This document shows positions 8,367 through 20,574 of a DNA stretch of 53,904 bases, piece after piece (positions within the stretch are counted from its first letter, which is position 1; each line of letters begins with the position of its first letter). Below the pieces are notes generated by a model. It did not search any database. It saw only the letters and a program-made list of their open reading frames with translations, and was not told where the DNA came from. Location of the stretch: positions 1 through 53,904 of the forward strand of contig JAKSDA010000067.1 of assembly GCA_022360315.1 (NCBI GenBank), read 5' to 3'. Origin of the DNA: Pseudomonadota bacterium (lineage in GTDB: Bacteria; Myxococcota_A; Polyangia; Haliangiales; Haliangiaceae). The position numbers and the translations under genes were made by a program.

Positions 8367-9566
8367 TTGATGCAATGGATACAGACCATGTTGCTCGCTC
8401 ATCGCCAATCGATATCTGGCCTGACGGCTGTTGTGGGAGCCCTATTTCTGGCCGCACCACTCCATGCCAGACCGGAAGACGATCCGTTCCATTATTGCGA
8501 GACCGACCCGAACATAATCGCGACGGCTGATGTCAACTGCAATGGCATCGCGCGCCCCGACGAGCGGGACCCTCAGGGCAATGATTGTCTCGATATCTCC
8601 GAGTATCCGGGCGGGGGGATTTTCGGACCGTGCGAGACAAACGACGATACCCCGTATTCCTGGCCGTGCGACACCTATACCGATCCCACCGATGACGGTT
8701 TGGGAGCGACGTGCAACACGTTGCCTTTTCCCACTGACCCGGACATGGATTGCTTTGGCGACAGTGCGGGTCCGATCGGAATCTGTGACAACTGTCCGGG
8801 CCTGTACAACCCCGCCCAGGAAGACAGCGACAACGACGGTGTGGGTGATCTGTGCGACAACTGCCCCACGGCGTCCAATCCGAGCCAGAGAGACACCGAT
8901 AACGATGGGTTTGGCGACTCGTGCGACAACTGCCGCGACGTACCCAATCCCATGCAGCTAGATCCGGATCTCGACCTTGTCGGCAGTGCGTGTGACAACT
9001 GTGCCAATCACGCAAACATCGACCAGGCCGACAACGATGCCGACAATGCCGGCGACGTATGCGACAACTGTCCGGACCTGCCCAATAGCGACCAGGCCGA
9101 CAACGATGCCGACAATGCCGGCGACGTATGCGACAACTGTCCGGACCTGCCCAATGCCGACCAGGCCGACAGCGATACTGACAACGTGGGCAACGTATGC
9201 GACAACTGCCCGGACCTGGCCAATAGCGACCAGGCCGACAACGATGCCGACAGCCTGGGCGACCTTTGTGACAACTGCCCGGACCTGGCCAATGCAGACC
9301 AGGCCGACAAAGATGCCGATCTGGTGGGCGATATATGCGACAACTGTCCGGCGATATCGAACCCCGACCAGTCCGTGTCGAGGCTGACCACTGTCGACGG
9401 TGAGGCCATTGGCAGGGCTTGTGAGTATTCTACCGAGGGCGGGGCGGGGTGTTCTACGTCGGATACCGGGACCACCCCCTGGCTGCCCTTTGCATTGTTT
9501 GCCATTGCCGGAGCGGCAATCGCATTCAGCCGGCGTCGCCAGGACCCGGGCGGTTCAATCGAATAG
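8367..9566 (+). CDS. Thrombospondin type 3 repeat surface protein with MYXO-CTERM anchor
   Basis: The 399-residue product has an N-terminal signal peptide (hydrophobic SGLTAVVGALFLAAP, cleavage near residue 35). About nine Asp/Asn-rich Ca2+-binding thrombospondin type 3 units of the DNCPDLPNSDQADNDADNAG kind span about 141-345. The C-terminus has the MYXO-CTERM layout: Gly/Ser-rich stretch with a Cys (GGAGCSTSD), a hydrophobic helix of about 18 residues and an Arg cluster (SRRRQ). This sorting signal, known in myxobacteria, directs cleavage and lipid-linked anchoring at the cell surface. Expected role: Ca2+-stabilised surface filament or adhesin, perhaps with the OmpA protein just upstream. 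The middle repeats are nearly identical at DNA level, so copy number may vary between strains. Confidence 0.9.
   Translation: MMQWIQTMLLAHRQSISGLTAVVGALFLAAPLHARPEDDPFHYCETDPNIIATADVNCNGIARPDERDPQGNDCLDISEYPGGGIFGPCETNDDTPYSWPCDTYTDPTDDGLGATCNTLPFPTDPDMDCFGDSAGPIGICDNCPGLYNPAQEDSDNDGVGDLCDNCPTASNPSQRDTDNDGFGDSCDNCRDVPNPMQLDPDLDLVGSACDNCANHANIDQADNDADNAGDVCDNCPDLPNSDQADNDADNAGDVCDNCPDLPNADQADSDTDNVGNVCDNCPDLANSDQADNDADSLGDLCDNCPDLANADQADKDADLVGDICDNCPAISNPDQSVSRLTTVDGEAIGRACEYSTEGGAGCSTSDTGTTPWLPFALFAIAGAAIAFSRRRQDPGGSIE
8994..9338 (+). repeat. 69-bp tandem coding repeats in the TSP3 gene
   Basis: Five consecutive 69-bp (23-codon) units encode TSP3 motifs. The segment 9021-9086 recurs without change at 9090-9155, and further units differ by few bases. 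Such identity at synonymous positions points to recent unit duplication or conversion. Confidence 0.9.
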
Positions 9567-9587
9567 CCAGGCGGATCGATCGCTAGG

Positions 9588-10403
9588 TCACGAACTCGCG
9601 CCGTGCTGGTCGATTCGCTGTCCGATCAACTCGGCGATTTGCCGGCGTTCTTCCGGGTTGACCCACGGAATGGCCACGCTACCCAGGTCCTGGCCGGTGT
9701 GATCGGCAAATCGCACATGGTCACCGATCGACGTGACGCCGTAGCGCGACGAGCAGCGGAATTGCTGCTCGCCGGCGCCAAAGCGACTCTTGCTGCAAAG
9801 GAGGATGGTTCCATCTGCATGGGCTTCGAGCGCGCGGCGCGGCCATTCTCGAAATAGCCGGCGGATGTAGAACACCAGTCGATCGCCGTAGTCGGTGATG
9901 AGGACCCGGTCGGCGCCGTTTCCTATCTCCATGGCTGTGGCCACGCCATGGGCGTGAGGGCCGAGCGCATCGGCGAGCTTTTCGGCCAGTTGATCGAGAC
10001 GGCGCAGCGCTTTCAAACCCTCATCGTGGAACAGGTCGAGCGGCCGACAGCCAAACAGGCGGATGGCGACGTCGGGCCCGGGCTGATACCACAGGCCGAC
10101 ATCTCGGGTGGGAATGGACCGGGCGACCAGAAGGCGGACGTCATCGCGCAACTCGAACGAGCGCTTTTTTGTCCGCCTGCGCCGTGAAAACCCCGAAAAG
10201 GTGGCGAAATGTTCGGTTGCCGAGAGCCGGATATGGTCGCCGAGACGCACCGTGGTATGGCGGGGCGCAACCTCGAGCCGGAGCAGTCCATCCCCGGTAG
10301 ACACTTCCATCGTCTCGGTCGCGGTTGCCTCGCGATAGGGGCCCACTGGCGGAGAATAGATCGATTTGGCCGCGGCTACCAGCCGGCGTCCGCGCAGAGC
10401 CAT
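9588..10403 (-). CDS. Conserved-looking protein of unknown function
   Basis: The 271-residue product is not recognised. It has no signal peptide and no transmembrane helix, and appears soluble with alternating strands. The N-terminal half (about 40-110) has beta-rich sequence with LRLEVAPRHTTVRLGDHIRL. The middle (about 120-165) carries GLKALRRLDQLAEKLADALG, an amphipathic helix. The C-terminal part contains a GTILLCSKSRFGAGEQQF stretch and ends in a helix. G/C at third positions and absence of stops support a real gene. It is divergent from ettA with about 60 bp between starts and convergent with the TSP3 gene. A regulatory or PH-like fold is possible but unsupported. Confidence 0.65.
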   Translation of the reverse strand: MALRGRRLVAAAKSIYSPPVGPYREATATETMEVSTGDGLLRLEVAPRHTTVRLGDHIRLSATEHFATFSGFSRRRRTKKRSFELRDDVRLLVARSIPTRDVGLWYQPGPDVAIRLFGCRPLDLFHDEGLKALRRLDQLAEKLADALGPHAHGVATAMEIGNGADRVLITDYGDRLVFYIRRLFREWPRRALEAHADGTILLCSKSRFGAGEQQFRCSSRYGVTSIGDHVRFADHTGQDLGSVAIPWVNPEERRQIAELIGQRIDQHGASS

Positions 10404-10462
10404 ACAGTCTCACCCGGTTGTATATGTAGACAGTGCCTTTCCCTCGAGTACACTGCGCCTCG

Positions 10463-12145
<1,683 letters not shown>

Positions 12146-12165
12146 CCGCTCAATACGCTCGAGCG

Positions 12166-13400
<1,235 letters not shown>

Positions 13401-13404
<4 letters not shown>

Positions 13405-14741
13405 CAGTCATGATGAGCCGGCGTTCGGGTTCGATTTATCCGATTCTTGCGGTCAACTTTGTCGGCTCGCTGGGTTTTAGCATTGTATTGCCCTTCCTGG
13501 TCTTTCTGGTTACCAGGTGGGGGGGCAACGCGCTCATCTACGGCGTCATGGGAGCGACCTACTCGGTATTTCAGCTGGTCGGCGCGCCGCTGCTCGGCCG
13601 CTGGTCCGACATATATGGCCGGCGCAAGATCTTGCTGCTCAGCCAGCTGGGCACCCTTGCCTCGTGGGCGGTTTTTATCGTTGCCTTCGCGCTGCCGGAC
13701 ACTGCTCTCCTGGCGGTTGATTCTGGTTTGCTCGGCGAATTTGCGGTCACTCTGCCGCTGATCGTGCTCTTTCTCGCCCGCGCATTTGACGGTCTCACGG
13801 GCGGCAATGTCTCGGTTGCCAACGCCTATCTTTCCGACATCAGCAGCGACGAGGATCGCAACGCCAACTTCGGCAAGATGGCTGTCTCGGCCAATCTGGG
13901 GTTCATTCTCGGACCGGCGATTGCAGGCGTACTGGGGGGAACTGCGTGGGCCGAACTTCCCCCTGTTCTGGCTGCTGTGGTCATTTCGCTTGCTGCCACA
14001 CTGATCATTGTCTATCGACTCCCCGAGTCCAATCCCTGCGTACTCCGGAAAAACCCCGAGCGGGTCAACGTGGGCCAGGTATTGGGGCCGGATCACAAAC
14101 CGTGTTTCGATGTCGAGGCCCAAAAACCTCCATTATGGGACATTCTTCGCCTCACTGGCGTGCCACTGCTGCTGACCATCTACTTCTTGGTGATGCTGGG
14201 GTTCAACTTTTTCTACATCGCCTTCCCGGTCTATGCGGTGGAGAGTTTGGTCTGGTCGGTGCGCGACACCGGGGTGTTTTTCTCGGTTCTCAGTTTTTTC
14301 ATGGTTCTCGTCCAGGGACCCGTTCTCGGTCGAGTGTCCAGGTGGTGGGACGAAGGACCTCTGGCGGTTTTCGGCAGTTTGATCTTGGCTGCGAGTTTTA
14401 TTTTCTTCGGGTCCAGGAGTCTCTATTCGCTCTATCTCGGGGCCGCTCTACTGGCACTTGGCAACGGCCTGATGTGGCCATCGGTGGTGGCCATTCTATC
14501 GAGAGCTGCGGGGGATCGGTTCCAGGGTGCAGTCCAGGGACTTGCCAGCAGTTTTGGTGCGGTCGCCAGTATCATGGGGCTGGTCATCGGCGGGGTACTG
14601 TTTGGCCTGCTCGGCGCCGGCGTCTTCTACTTGTCGGCCGGCATCATCGCGCTGGTGTTTCTGCTCTCGCTGAGCCTTCTGGCCGCTGGCAAACGCTTCC
14701 AACCCAACCCCGACCGGGATGCGGAAACCCGCCAGCAGTAG
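13401..14741 (+). CDS. MFS drug:H+ antiporter-like transporter
   Basis: The 446-residue protein has about 12 transmembrane helices and the DHA1 (TetA-like) start SIYPILAVNFVGSLGFSIVL. Motif A reads GRWSDIYGRRKILLLSQLG, a good match to tetracycline/multidrug efflux proteins. A hydrophilic loop (about 205-240, with Pro-rich segments) divides the halves. The GTG at 13401 overlaps the upstream MFS stop; ATG codons at 13410 and 13413 are alternative starts. It likely exports a small organic compound at the inner membrane, substrate unknown. Two adjacent MFS genes from different subfamilies in one operon is unusual but not unheard of. Confidence 0.88.
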
Positions 14742-14917
14742 CCACTACTCGGGTGCAAACTCGACCGATCTGCCCAGCCGAATTCTACGTTGATGAATCA
14801 GCGATCCGCGAAGCGCTTAGCAATGTAGTGCATTTAGCCTCCATGGACAAAATCGATATCGTTTGGCTGTCACTTTTGTCGGTGATGATGGAGCCTGTAG
14901 GGCTAGCCCAAAAAAAT
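14742..14917. other. Convergent intergenic region
   Basis: A perfect palindrome GGGCTAGCCC (14900-14909) followed by seven A lies between the MFS gene and the convergent kinase gene. The A-run is on the wrong side for an intrinsic terminator on either strand. No gene is seen. Confidence 0.5.
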
Positions 14918-17900
14918 TCATGGCGCGGCTGCGCACACCCGGAATCCGACATACGGCCAGGTGTCGACGGCTGTGCTGTCCCAGCGATTGACCGTGTGGC
15001 TGTTGATGAGCGCGTGATAGAACGAGCCGCCGCGGTGGACAATGCGTACCGTGCTGCGCGCTGTGTCCGCTCGCTTCTCTCCAGGTTGTGCGGCGCCCGG
15101 CCGAGCGCCCGCAACCCGGGTCATCTCGAATACGTTGCCGGCCATATCGTGGACCCCAAATGGGCTCGCGCTGAGCGGGTGCGCGCCCACTTCGTCGGGG
15201 CCAAATGCCAGTGGGTTCTGTCCGTAGGTCTTGTCAAAATTGGCCTCGTTCGGTTCCAACCGGTCGCCGTGGGGAAACAGACGACCATCGGCGCCGCGCG
15301 CAGCCCGTTCCCACTGCTCCTGGGTGCACAGGTCGGCGCCGGGTATGCCCTTGGCCCGGCGCAGCCAGCGCACATAGTGCTCGGCCGCCAACCACGATAC
15401 TCCGGCGACGGGAAATCGCAGCCAATCTTGCCGGCTTCGATGGCTGCGCTGCTGGTACACTATGTGTTGGCCGACTTCTGCACGGTAGCCGCTGTGTCGG
15501 CCATCTGGTCGCCACCACAACTGCCAGCCGATGTCGGGCTGGTTTTTCAGGCGCAGCGACATGCTGCCGAAGTCCGAATGAATTTCTGCCCCGTCAGCGG
15601 CACCCCCCGGGCACTGCGCATCCGCGCACGCGGCGGCAAATTCCAGCCACTCGGCATAGGTCACTTCGTACCTGCCGATCAAATACGCATCGATCGTCCG
15701 CACGTGCCTGGGCGGCGCTCCATACCACTGGCGAAAGCCCTCGTGCCCCTGGTCGCGGCCATAGCCATACGTGAACGATCCGGCCGGAATGTAGACAAAC
15801 CCGGCCGGCACAGCAGATCTGCGCGGCTGCAACACGACGATATTCTGGCCCGACTCTGTGCTGGCCCGGAGCGGGATGGCGAACGGATAGCGCACTTCCA
15901 CTCGCTCGCCAGTGGCGGCCACGACGACCGCGTACGAGCCCGGCTCCAGCTCGACAGAGACCGGGCGTTGCCGCGAGCCGGCCACTGTGCGTATCACGGA
16001 TCGGGCGCGCAGCCGTCGGTCGGCCGTGGTTTCGTAGCGGATGATGTCGATGGCCGCATGCGCCGGCTCGGTGGCGATGGTGACAGGTACCGAGGCGCGC
16101 CAGCGCTGCGCCCGATCCGGGTCGATGGCGGCCAGGCGACTGACCAGCTGATCGCGTTCGGCCTCCCGTCCCGTGAGGTCGGCGATGAGCGCGTGCTCAT
16201 CGACAAATCGCGCCACTTGATCGCGCACATCGCGGCGGCTGGGATCCACACCCAGAGCCGCTTCGAGTGTCTGACCGATGCGGCGAAAGTCGGCCGTGAT
16301 CTGCGGCTCTAACTGCATGGCCTGGCGCCACGGTTGTCGCCAATTGCCGGTCGAGCTGGCGCGCAACGCATCCATCGCTCGCTGGCGCACGCGCAAAAAT
16401 CTGTCGCGCTGCGAGCGCAGACTGCGCAGTTCGTCGTTCACCGAAGCCATGCGCCGGTCCACCTGGGCCGATAGGCGATCCCGCGTCTGCTGCCGCTGTG
16501 CCGCGCCGTGCCAGCGCACCGCCAGTGCCGCGGCGCCGACAACGGCCAGGACCGCAGCGATGCCGAGCCAGCGCCACAGCCGGGCACGCGCCACAGCCCG
16601 CCGACTGGCCGCCACAAAGGCAGCCTCTACCGAGGACAGATCACCCGGGTTGATGCCCTGGATCTGGCGCAGTCGGCGCTGGCTCCACAACAGGTCGCTG
16701 GCCCGGGCCGAGCCATCCACCTGCTGCCAATCGCGGGCACTGTCGGCCAGGTGGGCTGCGGCCGCGCGCAGCGCATCGGCGTCGTCGAGCCAACCGCGCA
16801 CCGTGGGCCACGCAGTCAGCAAGGCCTCGTGAGCAAGGGAATAGACCCATTCGCCGCTCACCTCGTGACACACCAAGAGCCGGCATTTGACCAGATGCTC
16901 CAGTACCTGCTCGCGCACCGCTTGCCCGGCGACCAGGTCGTCTCTGGTACAGCGCGCCCGAGTGCGATCGAGAGTCACCAGCCGCACCACGATGCGCTGC
17001 GCTGCCTCGCGCTGCGACGGCGAGGTCAACTCGGCCAGCACATTTTCCGCGTGCCGGGCCAGAGCCCCGGCCACCCCGCCGAGATCGTCGAGCGCCTGGT
17101 GGGTGATCACATTGTGCTGCCGATCGCGGGCCTCCCACAACTGGGCCAGAGCGAACTGAAGTAGCGGCAGGCCGCCCCTGGCAGCTGCGGTTGCCTCGAC
17201 CAGCGCGTCGACCAGAGCCGCCGATTCAAAGCGCACTCCAGTGGTGTGCGCGGGCTGCTCGATGGCTTGACGAATTCCCCCCCGGTCCAGGGAGCGCACG
17301 AGATACAGGCTGTCTTGCAGCAGTGGGCCCAGCCGGGGCAGGTCGGCCAGATCGGCGACGTTGTCGCCGCGCGCCGCAGCCAGGACACGGACCTGGGCAG
17401 CTCGTGATTCGACGAGCTCAGCCAGAAGCGCGCTGGCCAGCACAGCCTCGTCCGAGTCGCTCACAGTCACCAATTCTTCCAGCTGGTCGACAACGATCAC
17501 CAGCCGGCGTTCTGCGTCGCCTGTGTTGTCTGGCGCATCATCTGACCCGTCCAGCCGCGCATACAGGGCCCGGACGAGGGCGACAAAATCCCCCTGCCGG
17601 GCGCGAATCAGGACGCCATTGGGGTCGATCCCGGCAGACCCGGCGAGCAGACGGGTGAGCGCGACCAGCGGCCGCTGTCCCGGCACCAGGGAGAGCTCGG
17701 TCAGATCTCGGTTGGCAGCTCGGGCGTCCTCGTGCAGCCGCGGCAACACGCCGGCGTGGACCAGCGATGACTTGCCCACCCCCGAATTGCCCATCAACAG
17801 TACCAATGGCCGCGCTGCCATCCGTTCGACAACCCGCTCTGTGTCGCCACTGCGGCCAAAAAATACATGCCGGTGGGCGGCTTGAAAGGCGAGCAGGCCG

Positions 17901-18850
17901 CGATACGGATTCCTCGGCCGGTCCGGCGCTCCGCGCAGCCGGGCCAGGGCATCGGCCAGCTCCTGCCCCGAAGCATAGCGCTGGCTCGGCGCGAGCTCGA
18001 GACATCGATTGACGATCGCGGCAAAGCGGCGATCGATGGCGCCGCCTTCCAGCCGTATGACCCTGCGTTGTTCTGGATCCTCCACGGGCGCCGGCTTGCG
18101 ACCAGTGCACATCTCGTATACCAGCACGCCAAACGAATACACATCGCTCTGCGGGCTGGCTGCCTGGCCTTGCCAGATTTCCGGCGCCAGATACAACGGG
18201 GTCCCCGACAGTCGACCTTTGTCCCCGTGGGCCCGCTCACGCAGAGTGGCCACCCCGAAATCGATCAGCTTGGCCCGCTGTTCCCGATCGTCCCAGATCG
18301 CATTGCCCGGCTTGATATCCCGATGCAGCACGCCACACTCATGGGCCGCGGCCAGACCGCGGGCCAAATCGAGCGCCAGATCGAGCGCGCGCCGCCAGGG
18401 GACCGGCTTGCTCAGCCGGTCCAGACTCTTGCCCTCAATGTATTCCGAGATGATGTACACCGCGTCCTGATCCACCACCACGTCGTGGACCGTCACCACA
18501 TGCGCATCGGCAACCCGCGCGGTGATCCGGGCTTCGGTGGCCACATCGTCGGCCTCTGCGCTGCTGACAATGGCCACCCGCTTGATGGCGACTCGCCGTC
18601 CCAGCTGGCCATCCCTGGCCAGATACACCTGGCCCATACCGCCGCGCCCGAGCAAGCGGATGTACGCAAAACGATCGCCGAGTGCGGCCAAGGCGTGGCG
18701 CTGCTCGGCCGTGGGGGCGCGATCGCCCGAGCCACCACGCGGCCGAGTCGATTCCGGACCGCGATTGTCAAACGAGCCATCGATAGTATCGGATGTCGGC
18801 GACGTCGCAGATCCTCTCTGGTTTGCAGGCAAGTTTGACCGATCAGGCAT
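14918..18850 (-). CDS. Ser/Thr kinase - nSTAND1 ATPase - TM - PEGA-like - SUMF1 fusion
   Basis: The 1310-residue protein combines, in order: a kinase domain (about 60-315; GRGGMGQVYLAR, HRDIKPGN near 175, DFGVAT near 198, APEIWQG); an nSTAND1 NTPase beginning NPYRGLLAFQAAHRHVFFGR with Walker A GNSGVGKSS near 355; a single transmembrane helix near 753-770 (WLGIAAVLAVVGAAALAV); a helical stalk; a PEGA-like beta segment (VSVELEPGSYAVVV); and a C-terminal formylglycine-enzyme/SUMF1 domain (about 1020-1310) with GRYEVTYAEWLEF, DLCTQEQWERAARG and HDMAGNVFEMT, ending HRGGSFYH...VGFRVCAAAP. SUMF1-like domains in such fusions often bind ligands rather than oxidise Cys, and sit outside the membrane. 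It is probably a membrane-spanning receptor kinase. The FHA gene is divergent, 143 bp away. Confidence 0.9.
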   Translation of the reverse strand: MPDRSNLPANQRGSATSPTSDTIDGSFDNRGPESTRPRGGSGDRAPTAEQRHALAALGDRFAYIRLLGRGGMGQVYLARDGQLGRRVAIKRVAIVSSAEADDVATEARITARVADAHVVTVHDVVVDQDAVYIISEYIEGKSLDRLSKPVPWRRALDLALDLARGLAAAHECGVLHRDIKPGNAIWDDREQRAKLIDFGVATLRERAHGDKGRLSGTPLYLAPEIWQGQAASPQSDVYSFGVLVYEMCTGRKPAPVEDPEQRRVIRLEGGAIDRRFAAIVNRCLELAPSQRYASGQELADALARLRGAPDRPRNPYRGLLAFQAAHRHVFFGRSGDTERVVERMAARPLVLLMGNSGVGKSSLVHAGVLPRLHEDARAANRDLTELSLVPGQRPLVALTRLLAGSAGIDPNGVLIRARQGDFVALVRALYARLDGSDDAPDNTGDAERRLVIVVDQLEELVTVSDSDEAVLASALLAELVESRAAQVRVLAAARGDNVADLADLPRLGPLLQDSLYLVRSLDRGGIRQAIEQPAHTTGVRFESAALVDALVEATAAARGGLPLLQFALAQLWEARDRQHNVITHQALDDLGGVAGALARHAENVLAELTSPSQREAAQRIVVRLVTLDRTRARCTRDDLVAGQAVREQVLEHLVKCRLLVCHEVSGEWVYSLAHEALLTAWPTVRGWLDDADALRAAAAHLADSARDWQQVDGSARASDLLWSQRRLRQIQGINPGDLSSVEAAFVAASRRAVARARLWRWLGIAAVLAVVGAAALAVRWHGAAQRQQTRDRLSAQVDRRMASVNDELRSLRSQRDRFLRVRQRAMDALRASSTGNWRQPWRQAMQLEPQITADFRRIGQTLEAALGVDPSRRDVRDQVARFVDEHALIADLTGREAERDQLVSRLAAIDPDRAQRWRASVPVTIATEPAHAAIDIIRYETTADRRLRARSVIRTVAGSRQRPVSVELEPGSYAVVVAATGERVEVRYPFAIPLRASTESGQNIVVLQPRRSAVPAGFVYIPAGSFTYGYGRDQGHEGFRQWYGAPPRHVRTIDAYLIGRYEVTYAEWLEFAAACADAQCPGGAADGAEIHSDFGSMSLRLKNQPDIGWQLWWRPDGRHSGYRAEVGQHIVYQQRSHRSRQDWLRFPVAGVSWLAAEHYVRWLRRAKGIPGADLCTQEQWERAARGADGRLFPHGDRLEPNEANFDKTYGQNPLAFGPDEVGAHPLSASPFGVHDMAGNVFEMTRVAGARPGAAQPGEKRADTARSTVRIVHRGGSFYHALINSHTVNRWDSTAVDTWPYVGFRVCAAAP

Positions 18851-18926
18851 GGCTGACCGCCATCATAGCCAGGGGGCTACTCGAACCCCGACCGGACCGA
18901 CGGGTAAATGGCTCAGACTGCCCTTA

Positions 18927-18965
18927 TTGACGGTAATTTCGGCCACATACACTTGTGCCCACAAG
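18927..18965 (+). promoter_or_regulatory. Candidate promoter and palindromic operator upstream of the FHA gene
   Basis: TTGACG (18927-18932) and TACACT (18948-18953) are separated by 15 bp, shorter than ideal. A perfect palindrome CTTGTG-CC-CACAAG (18952-18965) overlaps the putative -10 and lies 28 bp before the FHA start. It may be an operator for a dimeric regulator; the promoter call is weak. Confidence 0.3.
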
Positions 18966-18993
18966 CGGGTACATTTGCTAACATGCCCTGGCC

Positions 18994-19950
18994 ATGGCCA
19001 TTCTCGTCCATCTGCGCAGCGGTGAGCGACACAATTTGCGGTCCGAGCATCTGGTCGGCCGCGGCGATGCCTGCCATTTGCGCCTCAAGACCAGGCTGGC
19101 ATCGAACTCCCACGCCGAGCTGCGCTGGATCGGCACGGCCTGGGAACTCCGCGATCTGGGCAGCCGCAACGGCACATATGTCGACGATGTCAGGCTCGAT
19201 AAGGGCGAAGAGTTATTGCTCGCCGCAGGTATGGTTCTGACCTTTGGCGATCCCGACGACCCGTGGCAGCTGGCCGAAGACAGCCCGCCCGCGGCCTATG
19301 CGTGCAACCAGGCTGGCCAGTGCATCAGTGCCGAGGTCGGCATCCTCATCGTGCCCGACCCGGAGCATCCGTATTACACTGTGTTTGACCGCCACGGCCA
19401 GTGGATCGTGGAAAGCGCAGACGGCAGCCAGCGTGAAATCGCCGACGGCGAGGACTTGACCGCGGCCGACGACACCTGGACCGTGCATTTGCCCGTGGCC
19501 CAGGAACGCACCATGCGCCGCGATTCGGCCATGCCGCGGCTGGGCAATACCACCCTGCACTTTACTGTCAGCCGCGATCAAGAACACATCGAGCTGCGGG
19601 TCGTCCATCCCGGTGGCGTGATCGAGCTGCCGTCGCGGGTGTATATGGAGTTGCTGCTGCGCCTGGCCGAAGAGCGTCTGCATGACCAGAAAAACCGCGA
19701 CATCTCCGGCGATGACCAGGGCTGGATGTCGGTCTCCGACGTGCTGGGCAAACTCGGTATTGCAGACGATCCCGGCGGTCGCAATCGTCTGGGCCAGTAT
19801 ATGTTCCAGGCCCGCAAGCACCTGGCCGACACCGGGATGATCGGTGCTGCCGACATCGTTCAGCGGCGCAAGGCCATCACCACCAGCGGCTGGCACCGGA
19901 CCAGCCAGGTTCGCATTGGCGTCAAGAAACTCGAGATACACTGGTTGTGA
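18994..19950 (+). CDS. FHA domain protein with winged-helix-like C-terminus
   Basis: The 318-residue protein starts with an FHA domain (about 1-85). Phosphothreonine-contacting motifs are visible: LVGRGDACHL, NSHAELRW and SRNGTYVDD. Residues about 95-165 form a second beta-rich region. The C-terminal part (about 205-315) contains GWMSVSDVLGKLGI and RNRLGQYMFQARKHLADTGM, a pattern resembling a winged-helix DNA-binding unit of the kind that ends with a recognition helix rich in Arg/Lys. FHA domains bind phospho-Thr made by Ser/Thr kinases, so the divergent kinase at 14918-18850 is a natural partner (inference). If the C-terminus binds DNA, this would be a direct kinase-to-transcription link. 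No signal peptide or TM helix is seen. Confidence 0.85.
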   Translation: MAILVHLRSGERHNLRSEHLVGRGDACHLRLKTRLASNSHAELRWIGTAWELRDLGSRNGTYVDDVRLDKGEELLLAAGMVLTFGDPDDPWQLAEDSPPAAYACNQAGQCISAEVGILIVPDPEHPYYTVFDRHGQWIVESADGSQREIADGEDLTAADDTWTVHLPVAQERTMRRDSAMPRLGNTTLHFTVSRDQEHIELRVVHPGGVIELPSRVYMELLLRLAEERLHDQKNRDISGDDQGWMSVSDVLGKLGIADDPGGRNRLGQYMFQARKHLADTGMIGAADIVQRRKAITTSGWHRTSQVRIGVKKLEIHWL

Positions 19951-19972
19951 CTGGCGTACGCCTCGACCTTGA

Positions 19973-20553
19973 TCACTGCGTCGTCCAGGGGATCGGTCGG
20001 ATCAGCTCGTAGAAGCTGCTAAAGGTAGCGAGGTAGATCTGGTCGGCACTTGGGCCCCATATGGCATTGTGAGTTGTATGGGGGTTCAGGTTTTGCCATC
20101 AAACCGAAGCAGTGTGCCGTTGTATCCGGCAGCAAGCGAACCGCACTGGTCGAAGATCAGCTCTGTGCACGTACGCGAGCATTGCGGGCTACCACCGAAA
20201 TCGAATCCTTGCACGGCGCAGAACGTCTCGGCCGGCACCAGTGGGTCACATACTTCTACTTCGTCGAGCACGCCATTTCCGCACAGGGCTTGCACATCGA
20301 CGCACGTGCCGCTGCGACACACGCCGTTGGACACCTTGTCGTACTTGCATCGCTCGTCTTCGCTGAGGCGGCTGCACGCGGCGATTTCGTCGGGCGTGGC
20401 ACAGTACTGATAGCCGGGCACGCACGCCAGGCCTTCGGGGCAGCGCAGCCCGTCTTCGCACAGGGTCGAGCTGCTGTGAAAACAGGACATCGCGCCGGCA
20501 CAGGCCACGGCCGTGATCACGGCGAGATTGCATCGATCGATTGCTGCTTTCAT
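19973..20553 (-). pseudogene. Frameshifted Cys-rich lipoprotein with propeller-like tail
   Basis: The open part (20086-20553, 155 codons) has a lipoprotein-like start (ITAVACAGAMSC, Cys near 24). Many cysteines follow, including the CGNGVLDEVEVCD motif common in myxobacterial secreted proteins, ending with NGTLLRFDGKT then TGA. Shifting frame at that point gives NPHTTHNAIWGPSADQIYLA, which is exactly what usually follows FDGKTW in these proteins (a start of a beta-propeller-like blade), and runs to a stop at 19973-19975. Adding one G inside ACCTGAACC would restore ...FDGKTWNPHTTHNAIWG. So the gene carries a one-base deletion, a programmed shift or a sequencing error. Even when repaired (about 193 codons) the propeller is cut short. 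SD-like AAGG precedes the ATG at 20553. Confidence 0.7.
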
Positions 20554-20574
20554 GGGGACATACCTTGCGAATGC

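Noticed and set aside
8994..9338. Regular 69-bp repeats that could look like a CRISPR or satellite array
   Set aside because: They are in frame with the TSP3 gene and encode a known Ca2+-binding repeat; no spacers are present.
14900..14916. Palindrome GGGCTAGCCC plus A-run as a terminator
   Set aside because: On the plus strand the run is A, not T. On the minus strand the T-run comes before the hairpin. It is not an intrinsic terminator in either direction.
13946..16312. 788-codon plus-strand open frame
   Set aside because: It spans the second MFS gene in another frame and the antisense of the kinase-SUMF1 gene, and its product has no family likeness. High-GC shadow.
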